64,000 nt of DNA, taken from positions 349,613 through 413,612 of the forward strand of contig CAVUTD010000017.1 in the NCBI GenBank assembly GCA_963744345.1, in the 5' to 3' direction. The notes under the pieces are model-generated. The model had not been told where the DNA came from and did not search any database. It saw only the letters and a list, made by a program, of their open reading frames with translations. Origin of the DNA: DASTFP01 sp963744345. Lineage in GTDB: Bacteria > Verrucomicrobiota > Verrucomicrobiia > Chthoniobacterales > Terrimicrobiaceae. Of this stretch, positions 1 to 10,066 are shown piece after piece (the stretch's first letter is position 1; each line of letters opens with the position of its first letter). A program made the position numbers and the translations under genes.

Positions 1-926
1 CTCGCCTTTTTCCCGTGGTACGAGGATCCTGGCTATTGCGACGCACTACCGCGGCCACTTAGCGTTGAGACCAGGCGATACTTCGAGGGCAAGCCAGGGC
101 TTAGCCTTAGCCCCGGGCAGATGAGTTGGTACCAGCGCAAACCCGACGAGTTGGGTATGTTCATCCTGCGCGAATATCCGAGCACGCTCGAGGAGTGTTT
201 TCAAAGTCCGGTTGAGGGCGCCATCTATGCGGAGTTGATCGACAAGCTTCGGGCTGAGGGCGCGATCAGACCGTGGAAAGTCGACCGCTCGGCCCTGGTC
301 CACACGTGCTGGGACTTGGGAAGCCCGATCAATACTTGCGTCTGGTTCTTCCAGGTCGCGGCCGGCGAGATTCTATCGACATCGACATGGATCTCGATCT
401 GACGCCCGTCGAGCGTGTGTCTCGCATGTTGGCCAAGGGCTATTTGTATGGCAGTCACTTCCTGCCGCACGACGCCATGGCCACACAGAAGAGTGGGCGA
501 ACGTTTTTGATGGAACTCACGGGAGTCGGGTTGGCTAACGTCAAAGCCGTCCCGAGGACATATGACGTCTGGATCAGCATAAATAGATTGCGGGGAATTT
601 TGCCCCGCTTTAGTTTTCGCGTCCCGGAATGTGAGCGCGGACTCGAGGCTCTATGCGCTTATCACACGATCCGCGAAACATCGACGGGCATAGCGCGCGA
701 CGAACCCTGCCACGATGCGAGCTCGCACGCCTGCGACGCACTCCGAGTGCTCGCTGAGGCCGAGGCGGCCCATATGTTGAGCAGTGCAGGTTCGACACCG
801 AATATTCGCCGGCAGCCACTGACGGTTCGGACTGGATTTCGAGGTGATGCTCACGACTACTCGGAGCCGGATATTCTGGAACGGTTCTTCGGCAAGCCAA
901 AACCCAATGTGCGGGTGATCCGCTGA
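1..926 (+). pseudogene. Phage terminase large subunit, C-terminal part, frameshifted
   Basis: This encodes the nuclease half of a phage DNA-packaging terminase. The frame is open from base 1, so the ATPase half lies outside the window. The first segment reads FFPWYEDPGY, then REYPSTLEECFQS and VHTCWDLGSP, typical of the ATPase-nuclease linker and the first nuclease aspartate. The frame breaks near 370-380, where a one-base loss after VAAGEI would explain it. It resumes one frame over as IDIDMDLDLTPVERV, then HFLPHDAMATQKSGRT, INRLRGILPRFSF and a C-terminal HDASSHACDALR, matching the conserved DxxSHxADALR end of this family. The gene stops at 926. No portal or capsid gene follows, so this is a prophage edge or remnant. 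The family call is firm. Whether the frameshift is biological is not known. Confidence 0.85.
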
Positions 927-929
927 GTT

Positions 930-1040
930 GCGCCACGGCCGTAGCATCACTCCTCGGCCCGATAAGCTCTATGAACTCGATAATATTCCCTTCAGGGTCG
1001 CGAAAGAAAACGACCCGACAACGGGGATGTGCTCCCTGAC
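930..1040 (-). pseudogene. VOC (glyoxalase/bleomycin resistance) domain, C-terminal scrap
   Basis: On the minus strand the translation contains CRVVFFRDPEGNIIEFIEL, the usual C-terminal strand of vicinal-oxygen-chelate proteins, in which the glutamate of the IEF motif binds metal. No start or upstream part of the domain is visible in the same frame (a stop lies just before), and the frame then runs on without family similarity. This is a fragment of about 35 codons. The match is a short motif only. Confidence 0.35.
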
Positions 1041-2250
1041 ATCAGTGGAGCGCCCGGATTGCGGGGATGTTCTTGCCGGAGGCTGTGGAAGCTTACTTAT
1101 GGACCTACGGCAACGCCCGGAGTCGGCTCGGGGCGAGGGCGAGCGCATCGAGATTGATAACGCGTCGCGACGTGCGGGCGGCCATGCAGTGGTTCTATGC
1201 GCAGGTGAGCAATGAGATTCCGCGAGATGAGCCATGCCAAAAACAGTTTCAGGAATTCGGTAAGACTGGCCGAGCAAAGGCGGGTCAGAAAAAGGAACAA
1301 GCGATAATCACAATGCGTCAGGGAACGTGCCACGCGCTAGCGGTCTGACTGATCGGTTCGGTGCTGTTCAGCGACGAGCCTTATTCGCGATGTTGTTCTC
1401 CACAGCGAAACTGACCTGCTACGCACGAACCGATTAGAGCGCTAGGCCTTAGCCATCATCGCATTTAGTTAGCACTTCCGCCCAAAAAGCTCGCTCATCG
1501 CAGTGACCAAAGACTGGACGTTTAACGGCCTCCGGTTTTTGCTTTTGCCGAACGCCCTTTCAAGAAAGCACGGCCGAATAAGCTCGAACACGAACACCTG
1601 CATCAAGCTTGAGCGATTCTTCCCTAATAGCTAAGCTAACGGAGGCGCGGCATCTTATCTGGCGCGTTAACGTGAACGCTGGATCAATGGAAGTTACCAT
1701 TTCGGCGCTGTGGCTGCCGACCCTCAAGCACCAAGTAACGGATGCTGATGAGGTCTGCGAAAGGCTGGCGACATATTGTCCATAAAGAAAGGGCGCGACA
1801 ATGGCGATCGAATGCCAGAACCATATCCAGCCGCGCACAAAGGGTCCAACTCAAGCCTATGCGAGCGGCGTCATGGGCGCGCTCTTTATTGAGCGTGAAA
1901 AGCTTGTCGCAATTCTGGCTTTGCAGTTGGCGTCGAGCGCGCCCCGTGTTTTTGCATATGGAAGCGCAAAGTTATCGAGATCAAACGAGACGCTTTGCGG
2001 ACTCGTCTACCAAGGCTATTCAATTGCAAAATTGACGCGCTCGTCACATTTTCAATGACGGCGTCGGGTCATTCCGAGCAATGTCGCCTCGTTTGAACGC
2101 GTCCCAACCGAGACGCCGCCGAAGTTTGCGAAAAAGAACGGCGAGAAATGCGCCAGGAAAACGACGCTGAGGTGAAGGTTATGTCCACGGGTCGCTTACG
2201 ATCATCACACAATCTGTGCGATATTAGAAGTGCAAGCGAGGTGCCGATCA
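1041..2250. other. No recognisable gene
   Basis: Several open frames of 80-100 codons exist (for example 1067-1348 and 1801-2058 on the plus strand), but none shows a domain, signal peptide or convincing ribosome binding site. I read this as decayed or intergenic DNA between the prophage remnant and the glycosyltransferase. Confidence 0.4.
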
Positions 2251-2263
2251 TCAGGAGCACGCG

Positions 2264-3880
2264 ATGAAACCCCAAAGCGCTACCAGGACGGGAGCCATGG
2301 CGCCCAAACACCCTTACCTCGTCGATGTTCTAAATCGTAAGCAGAAGAGGCAGGTAGACATCTTGATCGTTTTGTGGGCTGTGAGCGTGGGGATTTTCAC
2401 TGCGTGGTGGTTCCAGCCCAAGCATATAGTCCATCCTGGGTTGTTTGCTTTCAACAGTTTCGTTCTCGGGTGGGGTACCGTGATGCCAGCTTATTACTTC
2501 TATTTTCTTCGCCGAATGAAGAAACCCAATCCGGAATTGCCGATTCTGGCCGATTGGCGAGTGGCGATTGTGGTAACTCGGGCACCATCGGAGCCTTTCG
2601 CTCTCGTAAAGAGGATGCTACGGGCGATGAAGGCGCAAGAGGTGCCGCATGATACCTGGCTCGCCGACGAGGACCCCAGCCCCGAAATTTTGGACTGGTG
2701 CAAAGCTCACGACGTCAACGTCTCCACTCGAAAGGGAGTGGCCGATTATCACCGGCTCACCTGGCCGCGCCGTACCAAATGCAAAGAGGGCAATTTAGCC
2801 TACTTTTACGATCACTATGGCTACGACAACTATGATTTCGTGGTCCAGATGGATGCAGATCATATACCCTCACCGGGTTACCTCAAAGCCATGCTCCTTC
2901 CCTTCTGGAACCCGAAAGTTGGCTACGTCTCGGCGCCGAGCATATGCGATCTCAACGCCAAGAATAGCTGGGTTGCCCGTGGGCGTCTTTTTCTGGAGAG
3001 CACGTTACATGGCAGCTTGCAGGCGGGATACAACCGGGGCTTCGTTCCGATGTGTATCGGATCGCACTACGCGGTTCGTACCAGGGCGCTCAAGGAAATC
3101 GGCGGTCTTGGTCCGGAATTAGCCGAAGACCATTCAACTACCTTTTTGATGAATGCACACGGCTGGATGGGTAAACACTCGATTGACGCTGAAGCTCACG
3201 GTGAGGGGCCCGCGACTTTCGCCGATGCGATGATCCAGGAGTTTCAGTGGGCACGCTCGTTAGCGATGATTCTTTTGAACCTCACGCCATTGCATTTTGG
3301 CCGGCTTTCCTGGAGGCTAAAATTTCAGTTTTTGTTTGGACAGCTCTGGTATTTTTTCTTTAGTGCGGCCATGCTAGGCGCTTTTCTGTTGCCGCCCTTG
3401 GCGTTAGCGCTCGGGCGTAGTGCCGCGCACATCATTTACCTTGAGTTTTTGTTTATTTCGATCTGGCCGGGCATCATCGCGCTGATCACGGTTCAGTGGC
3501 TGAAGTGGCAGGGACTCTTGCGGCCGGTCAACGCAAAGGCGCTCGGCTGGGAGGGTATCTGTTTCGAACTGGCGCGCTGGCCTTGGGTTGTGTGGGCAGT
3601 TATCGATGCCTTTCGAGTAACGATTAGCAAGAGTCATGTGACTTGGAGGATTACGCCCAAAGACGGCAAGAGTCGCACAGCGGTCCCGATACGTTTCCTT
3701 ATTCCGTACTTGCTGATTATCTTTTTTTGTGGCGTGGCCGCCGTCGTCTATGAGCCGAACCCAGCCACGAGGGGCTACTTTTGGTTTACCGTGTTTAACG
3801 CTGGCTGCTACTTGGTGCTCCTGACCGTGATTCTGTATTCTAACGCAAAGGAATCACGACAAGCGCTGGCAGCAAGTTAG
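2264..3880 (+). CDS. Membrane glycosyltransferase family 2, cellulose-synthase-like
   Basis: This 538-residue processive GT2 probably polymerises a beta-linked exopolysaccharide from a nucleotide sugar at the inner membrane. Two membrane segments lie near residues 31-50 and 58-82. The cytoplasmic catalytic domain carries an MDADH motif (Asp197/Asp199, nucleotide and metal binding), an AEDH motif near 288 (catalytic base) and QEFQWARS near 325, equivalent to the QxxRW signature. Four to five further membrane helices follow from about residue 350 to the end. An AGGAG at 2253-2257, six bases before the ATG, supports this start, although Met12 is possible. The product is not determined by sequence. 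The neighbouring FecR-GH26 gene on the other strand suggests a polysaccharide locus. No PilZ domain is seen, unlike BcsA. Confidence 0.85.
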   Translation: MKPQSATRTGAMAPKHPYLVDVLNRKQKRQVDILIVLWAVSVGIFTAWWFQPKHIVHPGLFAFNSFVLGWGTVMPAYYFYFLRRMKKPNPELPILADWRVAIVVTRAPSEPFALVKRMLRAMKAQEVPHDTWLADEDPSPEILDWCKAHDVNVSTRKGVADYHRLTWPRRTKCKEGNLAYFYDHYGYDNYDFVVQMDADHIPSPGYLKAMLLPFWNPKVGYVSAPSICDLNAKNSWVARGRLFLESTLHGSLQAGYNRGFVPMCIGSHYAVRTRALKEIGGLGPELAEDHSTTFLMNAHGWMGKHSIDAEAHGEGPATFADAMIQEFQWARSLAMILLNLTPLHFGRLSWRLKFQFLFGQLWYFFFSAAMLGAFLLPPLALALGRSAAHIIYLEFLFISIWPGIIALITVQWLKWQGLLRPVNAKALGWEGICFELARWPWVVWAVIDAFRVTISKSHVTWRITPKDGKSRTAVPIRFLIPYLLIIFFCGVAAVVYEPNPATRGYFWFTVFNAGCYLVLLTVILYSNAKESRQALAAS

Positions 3881-4030
3881 GTACCGAAGAGATGGCCGAA
3901 CTAAAGAAAAAGTACTCATGCACTCGCCGATCATTTTCGACGGGTCCAACCAGCTCGACCGCGAAATGCTCGTCGAAATAGGCTTCGACTACTACGGAAT
4001 CGGTCGCTAGCCCCTAAACCCTATTACGTT

Positions 4031-4671
4031 ATGAAGCTAATACTTGCTGCTTTAGCAGCACTATCGATGGGTGCGTATTTATCCTGCGAGGAGGCACAAA
4101 CCGCCGAACCTGCCGCCGCTACGGGGCAGATTTCGAAAGAAGCCCCCATCCAGACCTTGGGTCAACAGTTGATTATTTGACCGCCAAGTACGGCAAACCC
4201 GTTAAGGTCGAGAAGGCATGGTGCGGAGGAACCGCATACGGTTTTCGACCGACGAAGATGACTTACGTTTACGCCATCGAGACCAACGGTGTCGTAGGTG
4301 ACGTCACGTACTTTGATTTCGATAAGCCGCAACTGACCCAGGAAGACTCGGTCAGGTTATTCCGTTCCCAATTTACGGATTATAGGTGGGCAATTACCTG
4401 GGCCGACAAAGAGTATAAAAAGGGACTCGGCCAGGAGAAGGGCAAGCACTGGACGCATACGCAATGGATTACTCAATCCGCCGGTGTGCTTCGCGAGGGC
4501 AAGTCCTATATCAGCAATCCAAAGGATAAGGGATGGCAATTCCGTACTCCTGAGCAGTTTGCGGCGGAGCAAGCGGTTATCAAAGCGCTGAAGAAAGAAT
4601 GGTGGAAACAAGAAAAAGCAAAGCGAACGCCGCGCAAAAAGAGCGGAACAAGTAAAGCGAGCGCCTCGTAG
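4031..4671 (+). pseudogene. Secreted hypothetical protein, frameshifted after the signal peptide
   Basis: An ATG at 4031 opens a hydrophobic signal sequence (MKLILAALAALSMGAYLSC, a possible lipoprotein box) and an Ala/Thr-rich linker, then hits a stop at 4178-4180. The downstream frame is open upstream of 4177 and reads LGSTVDYLTAKYGKP, continuing naturally from the linker's IQTLG. The gene is therefore best read as one protein broken by a single-base indel near 4158-4165. The 160-residue body (motifs AWCGGTAYGF and GDVTYFDFDKP) ends in a Lys-rich tail. I do not recognise the family. It sits 25 bases from the end of the convergent FecR-GH26 gene. Confidence 0.55.
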
Positions 4672-4695
4672 GCTCGCCGGGCCTGAACTTGCCGG

Positions 4696-6477
4696 TTACC
4701 AAAGAGCCGGATCAATACGCCAATCCGGCTTTTGTCCGTTGACCCACGGATGGGGATCAACAGCGTTGAAATATATGACGGATTTTAGTAGCGGGAATTG
4801 GCTTGCGGAAGCTTTGAGGCCGGCCACCCAGGCAGCTTGGTCGTGTTTTGCCTGCACGCCGCACTCTGCGATGATAATCGGTTTACAGTATTGAGCTAGA
4901 GTTTGGTACTTAGGAGCAAAGGTCTCGGCGAAGCTTCGGTTTCCCGTATCAAAAACAGTGCAGCCGACGTAATCGACGTAGTCTGAGCCTGGGTAATATT
5001 TGGTGCCGTCGGCCTTGCCGGCCGGGGACCACATGAAGGAAAGTTTCTGCCGGGGACTGCATTTGCGCAAATAATCCACTACGTAGCGGTACGCTGAGAT
5101 ATATTTCTCCGGCGGTTTCCCTCCCCAGGGGTATCTTGACTTTTCCGGTTCGTGGCCAAAGCGGATAATGGCAGGTCCTCCGTACTGGGCCAACTGGGAG
5201 CACATGTTGGCAAGTTCCTTGTCTCGCTTACCGCTGACGATTTCATCCAACGGATCACCTGAGGAGGGTTCGATTGAAATGATCGGGGTGCGGCCTTTGG
5301 CCCAAGCGGCGGTAGCGAAGTCGTAGACGCTCTGTTCGTTGGTCCCTACCCAACCTGTGGCGCTCCTTTGGTCTACGAAGATCTCCTCATAGGCTAAAGG
5401 TTTGTCCGTCATGGTCTGGGCCATGTCGTAAACACCTAGAGTAATAGCCGGCGCTAATGTGGCAGTTATTGTTGGCGCTAGGCGTGGCGCTCCTTCGGCC
5501 ACGCCTCTCGCAATTGAACTCGCAAGGGAGGGATACGTCTTGGCCACTTCAGCAACAACGATCATAAGCGCCTCGTCACTAAAGAGAGCTCGGGCCACTT
5601 GCTGCACAAGAGTTTCCACCGAAAGGGGGTTGTTCGCGACTTGACCCACCGCTTCGACAACGACAGCCGCATCGAGACCGCGCGACTCAAGAATGGCGAA
5701 AGCGGAGCGCAACGCCTGCTCGTCCTGGGCAGTGGCATCCGGGATTCTGAGGATATGCTGCTTTTGGTTCTCGGCGAGCTCCTTGAGAAGAGCCTTGCTG
5801 GGAAGCGGCAGAAAGCCTCCAGATTCGAAAAGCTCGTTGGTCGACAAGATGAGGGAGAGACTCAACGCGGAGACACACAAGAACTTTGTCGCTCCGTTCG
5901 GAATTTCGACCATCTGTCCAGCTCGCAGCAAGCGGCGTTCCCTGGGATTTGCCGTGAAGTAGACAAGGACGCTGCGACTCAAGCAGATGACTTTGACTCT
6001 GCCGCCTTTTGCAGCGGGCCCCTTCACATACGAGACGAGAAAATCGGTTCCCGTCACCGCCGCGGTGATAGCACCTGCCTGCACCTGGCCGCCTCCGGCG
6101 CCTTTCGGCGAGGAAAACAGCATTGTGCCGCCATCGAGAGTCATATCGCGTCCCCCTGCGAGGAAGCGAAAGAGCGCGTTCGAGCCAACGCGGGTGATGG
6201 TCAGGTCGGGGAAGCTCAACTCCGCACGGGAATCGTCAGCGGTCCTTAACCCGGTCTGGCCGCTGATTAAATCGCCGATGGAGGCTGGCTTGGCGGACTG
6301 CGTTTCAGGCAGGAGCGATACGTTATTCACCGTTCTCGTGACCTCGGCCCGCTTGAAGGGTTCCGCCTGTACACCGGCTGGGAGTGTCGCGCACAGGACA
6401 AGGGCGGTGACGATGAGTAAAGCGGCGCGGACCAATAAAAGAAATTCCACTGTGAGGATAGTAGCGAGCCTATTCAT
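4696..6477 (-). CDS. FecR-domain protein fused to a GH26-like glycoside hydrolase
   Basis: This exported protein has two modules. A signal peptide (hydrophobic stretch ending CATLPAGVQA) follows the Met at 6477. An in-frame Met at 6510 would add 11 residues. The first module is a FecR-type beta domain: a SIGDLISGQTGLRTADDSRAE-like start, then GGTMLFSSPKG and AVTGTDFLV. An alpha-helical linker of about 160 residues follows. The last 230 residues resemble GH26 beta-mannanases. Counted from the upstream Met, RFGHEPE carries the putative acid/base Glu454 and IIIAECGV the putative nucleophile Glu549, with FMWSPAG between. FecR domains usually bind the cell envelope or relay signals, and GH26 enzymes cut beta-mannan or mixed-link glucans. 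With the GT2 gene nearby, a role in trimming or sensing exopolysaccharide is plausible. The substrate is unknown. Confidence 0.75.
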   Translation of the reverse strand: MNRLATILTVEFLLLVRAALLIVTALVLCATLPAGVQAEPFKRAEVTRTVNNVSLLPETQSAKPASIGDLISGQTGLRTADDSRAELSFPDLTITRVGSNALFRFLAGGRDMTLDGGTMLFSSPKGAGGGQVQAGAITAAVTGTDFLVSYVKGPAAKGGRVKVICLSRSVLVYFTANPRERRLLRAGQMVEIPNGATKFLCVSALSLSLILSTNELFESGGFLPLPSKALLKELAENQKQHILRIPDATAQDEQALRSAFAILESRGLDAAVVVEAVGQVANNPLSVETLVQQVARALFSDEALMIVVAEVAKTYPSLASSIARGVAEGAPRLAPTITATLAPAITLGVYDMAQTMTDKPLAYEEIFVDQRSATGWVGTNEQSVYDFATAAWAKGRTPIISIEPSSGDPLDEIVSGKRDKELANMCSQLAQYGGPAIIRFGHEPEKSRYPWGGKPPEKYISAYRYVVDYLRKCSPRQKLSFMWSPAGKADGTKYYPGSDYVDYVGCTVFDTGNRSFAETFAPKYQTLAQYCKPIIIAECGVQAKHDQAAWVAGLKASASQFPLLKSVIYFNAVDPHPWVNGQKPDWRIDPALW

Positions 6478-6510
6478 TTTGACTGCTAATTCACCCACAT
6501 AATCCTTCAA

Positions 6511-7020
6511 CGATCACGTTGCCGAACGCGACTCCACTTGCTGATTGAGCAAGTTATTTTGCGTAAAACAAATAGGTCCCCGCCGACGGAAGTGGGCGCT
6601 CTTATGTTCCTCGAAACGAACAACGTCATGTTTTAACCCTATGCCCGCCACCCAACAAGCTTTAGATGTCTCGGGTGTATGTTCACACCGCCTCATTATG
6701 CGTCCTGCAGGTGTTATAGATTGCGTGTCAAAATGTTCCCAAACTCTGGCAGGTCCTTCGCGTTGCGCAGGATTGGAATGTGATAAGCCCCTCTAATTCT
6801 TCGAGGAATGCGCCTAAATAAGTCGCGAGTGGACCACACATGTATTAGGATGCACGCTTGTTTGGCGCTGATGGTGGGGAAGGTTCAAAGGGTGCTTGCT
6901 CGGGCAAGCGCACGATGATGAATGAGTCCTGCCACTGCTCGAATGACTCGCGAATTCATTGGCCGCGCAATGCTCTCTCAAAATGGAGGGAAGGAAGTTC
7001 CCTGCGAGGGCCATTTTTGA
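6511..7020. other. No recognisable gene
   Basis: This is the upstream region of the FecR-GH26 gene. It has short open frames on both strands without domains, and I see no clear promoter or repeat. Confidence 0.35.
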
Positions 7021-7389
7021 GTGGACGCTGCCAGGCGCTCGGCTGAGCGGGAAGAAAACTGCCTAAGTGCATTTTCTGCCGCAATAGGTGCTCCGAAAGA
7101 GCTTACAGGGAGTGCTAAAAACGCAGACGCGAACGCCGACAACTGGCTAAACGCGCCAGGAGTGCGCGAACGCATTGCCGATCTCCAAGAGCAGACCGCT
7201 GAGGAGTGCGGGATGGAGGGCATCGACTACGCAAAGTCATTGGTGGCTACTGGAAGCTCAAATTCCCGGCCCGTCCCCGACGCCCGGCTCGACCCTGATA
7301 ATGCTCGGCATGAGGCTCGGAGGATTCGGATTCTTATTCGTCAGTCCGCTGGCGGCGCCGGGGCGCGGTTGGGCGTAAGAATAGTTTAA
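7021..7389 (+). CDS. Small protein resembling the start of a phage terminase small subunit
   Basis: The middle of the 122-residue translation (ADNWLNAPGVRERIADLQEQ) looks like the helix-turn-helix exit of terminase small subunits, where a conserved VRxRIxEL motif follows the DNA-binding helices. The N-terminus lacks the usual REAFCxEY-type helix and the C-terminal third is low-complexity and Arg-rich, so the gene may be truncated or frameshifted. Other terminase remnants occur at 1-926, 15662-15799 and 34848-35196. The call rests on a short similarity. Confidence 0.35.
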   Translation: MDAARRSAEREENCLSAFSAAIGAPKELTGSAKNADANADNWLNAPGVRERIADLQEQTAEECGMEGIDYAKSLVATGSSNSRPVPDARLDPDNARHEARRIRILIRQSAGGAGARLGVRIV

Positions 7390-7432
7390 ACTTCTTCTGC
7401 AAGTTTACGGCGCCGCGCCGTCTATCAATGAC

Positions 7433-7861
7433 ATGAAAGATTTAGCGGTGGTTACCGCCGGCGCGCAGCAGACGGAACTGCAAACAAATCAATATGGCAC
7501 CCAAGTATGGATGCCCTCGCAAGCGCAGATGCAGGACACCGTGAACCGGCAAGCGGCGGCCGTCGGGCGTATGCAAACTTGCGACATCCGCGCTATCGGA
7601 GAATATGATGATGAGGGCCGCGCGGAGAAACTCGAACTCACCTTCTTCTTCATAATCCTCGCACCCTGGATCGCCATCATGGCCGTCCCCGTGCTCTTAA
7701 CCGTGGCGGTTGTTTTCGGTTTCAACGCGTTGAATAACATGCACCAATGCGACTACATCAACGACGCAAAGGTTAAAACGGAAGCCGCTTGGGCCGATTA
7801 CGACATAGTCGCAATACTACGATTACCGTCGAGATTATACCAGCGGAACTACGCCGCTTGA
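7433..7861 (+). CDS. Hypothetical single-pass membrane protein, possibly frameshifted
   Basis: The first 70 residues are polar and Gln-rich. One strong membrane helix follows (FFFIILAPWIAIMAVPVLL). The frame ends at 7861, but another frame starting near 7810 continues as ITVEIIPAELRRLKTRHTN and GFNRKGELIYVEEPR to a stop at 7933-7935. That reads like a genuine protein end, so a single-base indel near 7805-7815 probably splits the gene. Function is unknown. Confidence 0.45.
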   Translation: MKDLAVVTAGAQQTELQTNQYGTQVWMPSQAQMQDTVNRQAAAVGRMQTCDIRAIGEYDDEGRAEKLELTFFFIILAPWIAIMAVPVLLTVAVVFGFNALNNMHQCDYINDAKVKTEAAWADYDIVAILRLPSRLYQRNYAA

Positions 7862-7994
7862 AAACCCGCCATACTAACCTCGTGGTCGGCTTTAACAGAA
7901 AAGGAGAACTTATCTACGTGGAGGAGCCGCGGTAAGAAATGATTGTAGCAGAAGCATAAAACCAGATAACTCCTCCGCCTCTACCTAAGAGCCG

Positions 7995-8219
7995 ATGACT
8001 CCCGCCGAATACCGCGCGCTGCGCAAAACCATCGCCAGCCAGAAAAAGGTCGCCGCCGCACTCGGCGTTGATTACCGCACCATACAGCGCCGCGAAGTCG
8101 GCGAAATCAAAATCCCGCGGGAAGCCGCGTTGGCCCTAACCTACATCGCCGCAGCCGGCCGTAAGCGCTGCAGGAAGGGTAAACGCCCGAACGGCGCGGG
8201 CATGGAGGCCTCCGTGTAG
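7995..8219 (+). CDS. Small XRE-like helix-turn-helix DNA-binding protein
   Basis: The 74-residue protein starts MTPAEYRALRKTIAS, followed by the helix-turn-helix core QKKVAAALGVDYRTIQRREV, in which VAAALGVDYRT is the helix-turn-recognition helix. A short hydrophobic helix and a basic C-terminus follow. Such mini-XRE proteins are common on prophages and mobile elements as repressors. No target operator is evident. Confidence 0.7.
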   Translation: MTPAEYRALRKTIASQKKVAAALGVDYRTIQRREVGEIKIPREAALALTYIAAAGRKRCRKGKRPNGAGMEASV

Positions 8220-8641
8220 GCCATCCTGGGGACTTCTTTTGAGGCCCAATCGGGTTCCAAACTCCTTTTGCCCTCATCCGCGGTGGCGACGAAGCTTTAG
8301 AAACTCTGTCCTACGGCGCCGTAGCGGCTTTTCTGAGACTTGGGGATCGTCCCCTGGGCTGCACTTCCCGTCCATTGGACGTTGACCAGATTCGGTCTCA
8401 AGCCCCCGATCTTCGTGAAGTGAGTGGAGGGGTGCGGTGATCGTCTCGGGACGACGGCCTTGGGCGGTTGCCGTTGCACGAGGATTGCTTGGCCCACGCC
8501 CGTCTCGATGCGCTCGATCGAATCGGGATTCATGCGAGCGAGGACATCTCGGGGAATCTGCTCCAGGCGTACCTTTAGGTAGATAGCTCTTCCGGGTAAT
8601 CGGAGAGAATTCGAAGGTATGCGTCTACTCCGTTATTCGTC
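8220..8641. other. No recognisable gene
   Basis: A minus-strand frame (8297-8533, open further upstream) has a moderately protein-like stretch (LEQIPRDVLARMNPDSIERI), but no family is recognised and no start is supported. I left it uncalled. Confidence 0.3.
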
Positions 8642-9137
8642 ATGATTAAAAAAATCATCTCAGGCGGACAGACCGGCGCCGATCGAATGGCGCTAAATTG
8701 GGCAATCTGGCATGATATTCCCCCATGGGGGCTGGTGCCCGAAGAGCCGGAAGGCTGAAGATGGTCCAATCGGCGCGCGCTACCTCCTGAAGGAGACGCC
8801 CACTTCGAACTACCCTCAACGGACGGAGTGGAACGTGCGGGACTCGGATGGCACCGTAATCTTCTCTTTGTCTTCTGTGTTGGCCGGTGGCTCAAAGAAG
8901 ACAGTCGCTCTCGCGATCAAACACAGGAAGCCGTGGCTTCACATTTGTCGTGATGGGCAATATGACGCAGCGGAGTCACTGGTGCGCTTCATTTCTGATC
9001 ACAAGATCGAGATACTCAACGTCGCCGGGTCCAGAGCGAGTAAGGAGCCACAGGTTGCTGCTTTCGTGAAAAAAGTGCTAGAAGAGGCATTTTATCCACG
9101 CCCTAATTCCTGGATCGGCGGCTCAGGCGAGGGTTAA
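8642..9137 (+). pseudogene. Putative molybdenum carrier protein (YpsA/DprA-like fold), frameshifted
   Basis: The start MIKKIISGGQTGADRMAL is diagnostic of the molybdenum carrier / LOG-like Rossmann family, with the SGGQTGAD nucleotide-binding loop. The frame breaks in a run of five C bases at 8720-8724. With four Cs it would read DIPHGGWCPKSRKAEDG, and the downstream frame continues with YPQRTEWNVRDSDGT and KPWLHICRDG to the normal C-terminus at 9137. Apart from the homopolymer indel the gene looks intact and full length (about 160 residues), so this may be a sequencing error rather than a true pseudogene. Confidence 0.8.
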
Positions 9138-9492
9138 GGAAGGTGCCGGCGACTACGAACCCTCTTTTTGCGGCAAGGATTTTAAGGCTGAGCGTATATC
9201 CGAGATTGGGACTCCATTAGACGATCTATCCGCGAGATGAAACCTTTGCGCCTAAGCTCTACGACGGAATTGACTACAACTTCCGACCGGAGTCGTTTTG
9301 GACGTCGGCATCCACGCCACTGGAAGCCTTCTCCGCAACGTCAAGGGACAGAACCGCCAGGAGATGATCCGCGACTACTACGCTGCGGGAAAGCTAAACG
9401 AGCTTCACGGACAGCGACGAAAGTCATTCGAGGCGCGAGTCGACTTTCCTGAAAAATCTAAGCACTCCGCTCACCAACTTACGATCGGTTGT

Positions 9493-10066
9493 ATGAGTTA
9501 TAACCGCTATCAGATGGCTCTCTATCCAATTGCTCTCATGATCTGGATTGTGATCTTGCTGACGAGCGCAGCAAGTGCCCTAGCCGCTCCAATCACCTTG
9601 GAACTTAGCGCGGGTAGCGTCATTAAGGGCGATCTAGTTTCCTGGAACGGCCAACAGGCGGTTATCACGGCCGAATTCGGCTCGATGACGCTCAAGCGCG
9701 ATCAGTTGACTCAAGCGACGCTTCAGAAACTGGAACTTCTTCTTTCCGGAGGCCCGCAGAAGCTTCTGGAGCGTATCTCTGAGTTAGAGGCAACAGTCGA
9801 GAGCCTGCGAAGGGACAACGCTGCGCTCAGGCAGCAGCTCCAAATCGCCACGGCCGCGCAGTCGTTTGTCGTCGGCGGCGCCGCCCAGAGGCAGAGAGCT
9901 GATCTCCCAAGCCAATTCCTTGACTTCGAGCGGCTCAGCAGCGGCTGACCTGTCTTACACCATCAGTTCCACCGGCAAACGCCATAATTCAACCTGCCGA
10001 TATTATGGGAAGGGTCGCCAATGCGGGCCGACGGATGGAATCGCATGCAAAGTCTGCGGAGGCTAA
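9493..10066 (+). pseudogene. Secreted coiled-coil protein with Cys-rich C-terminal motif, frameshifted
   Basis: From Met at 9493 there is a signal peptide (ALMIWIVILLTSAASALA), a beta-rich segment (GDLVSWNGQQAVITAEFG) and a coiled coil (LLERISELEATVESLRRDNA). The frame is lost near 9890-9930. In the next frame the protein ends LSYTISSTGKRHNSTCRYY, then a CGP...CKVCGG tail. That tail recurs at the C-terminus of short secreted proteins in related genomes as I remember them. Function is unknown. The gene runs into the start of the next ORF at 10045. Confidence 0.6.

Noticed and set aside
8297..8533. Minus-strand frame with protein-like stretch
   Set aside because: No family, start or context; may be chance.
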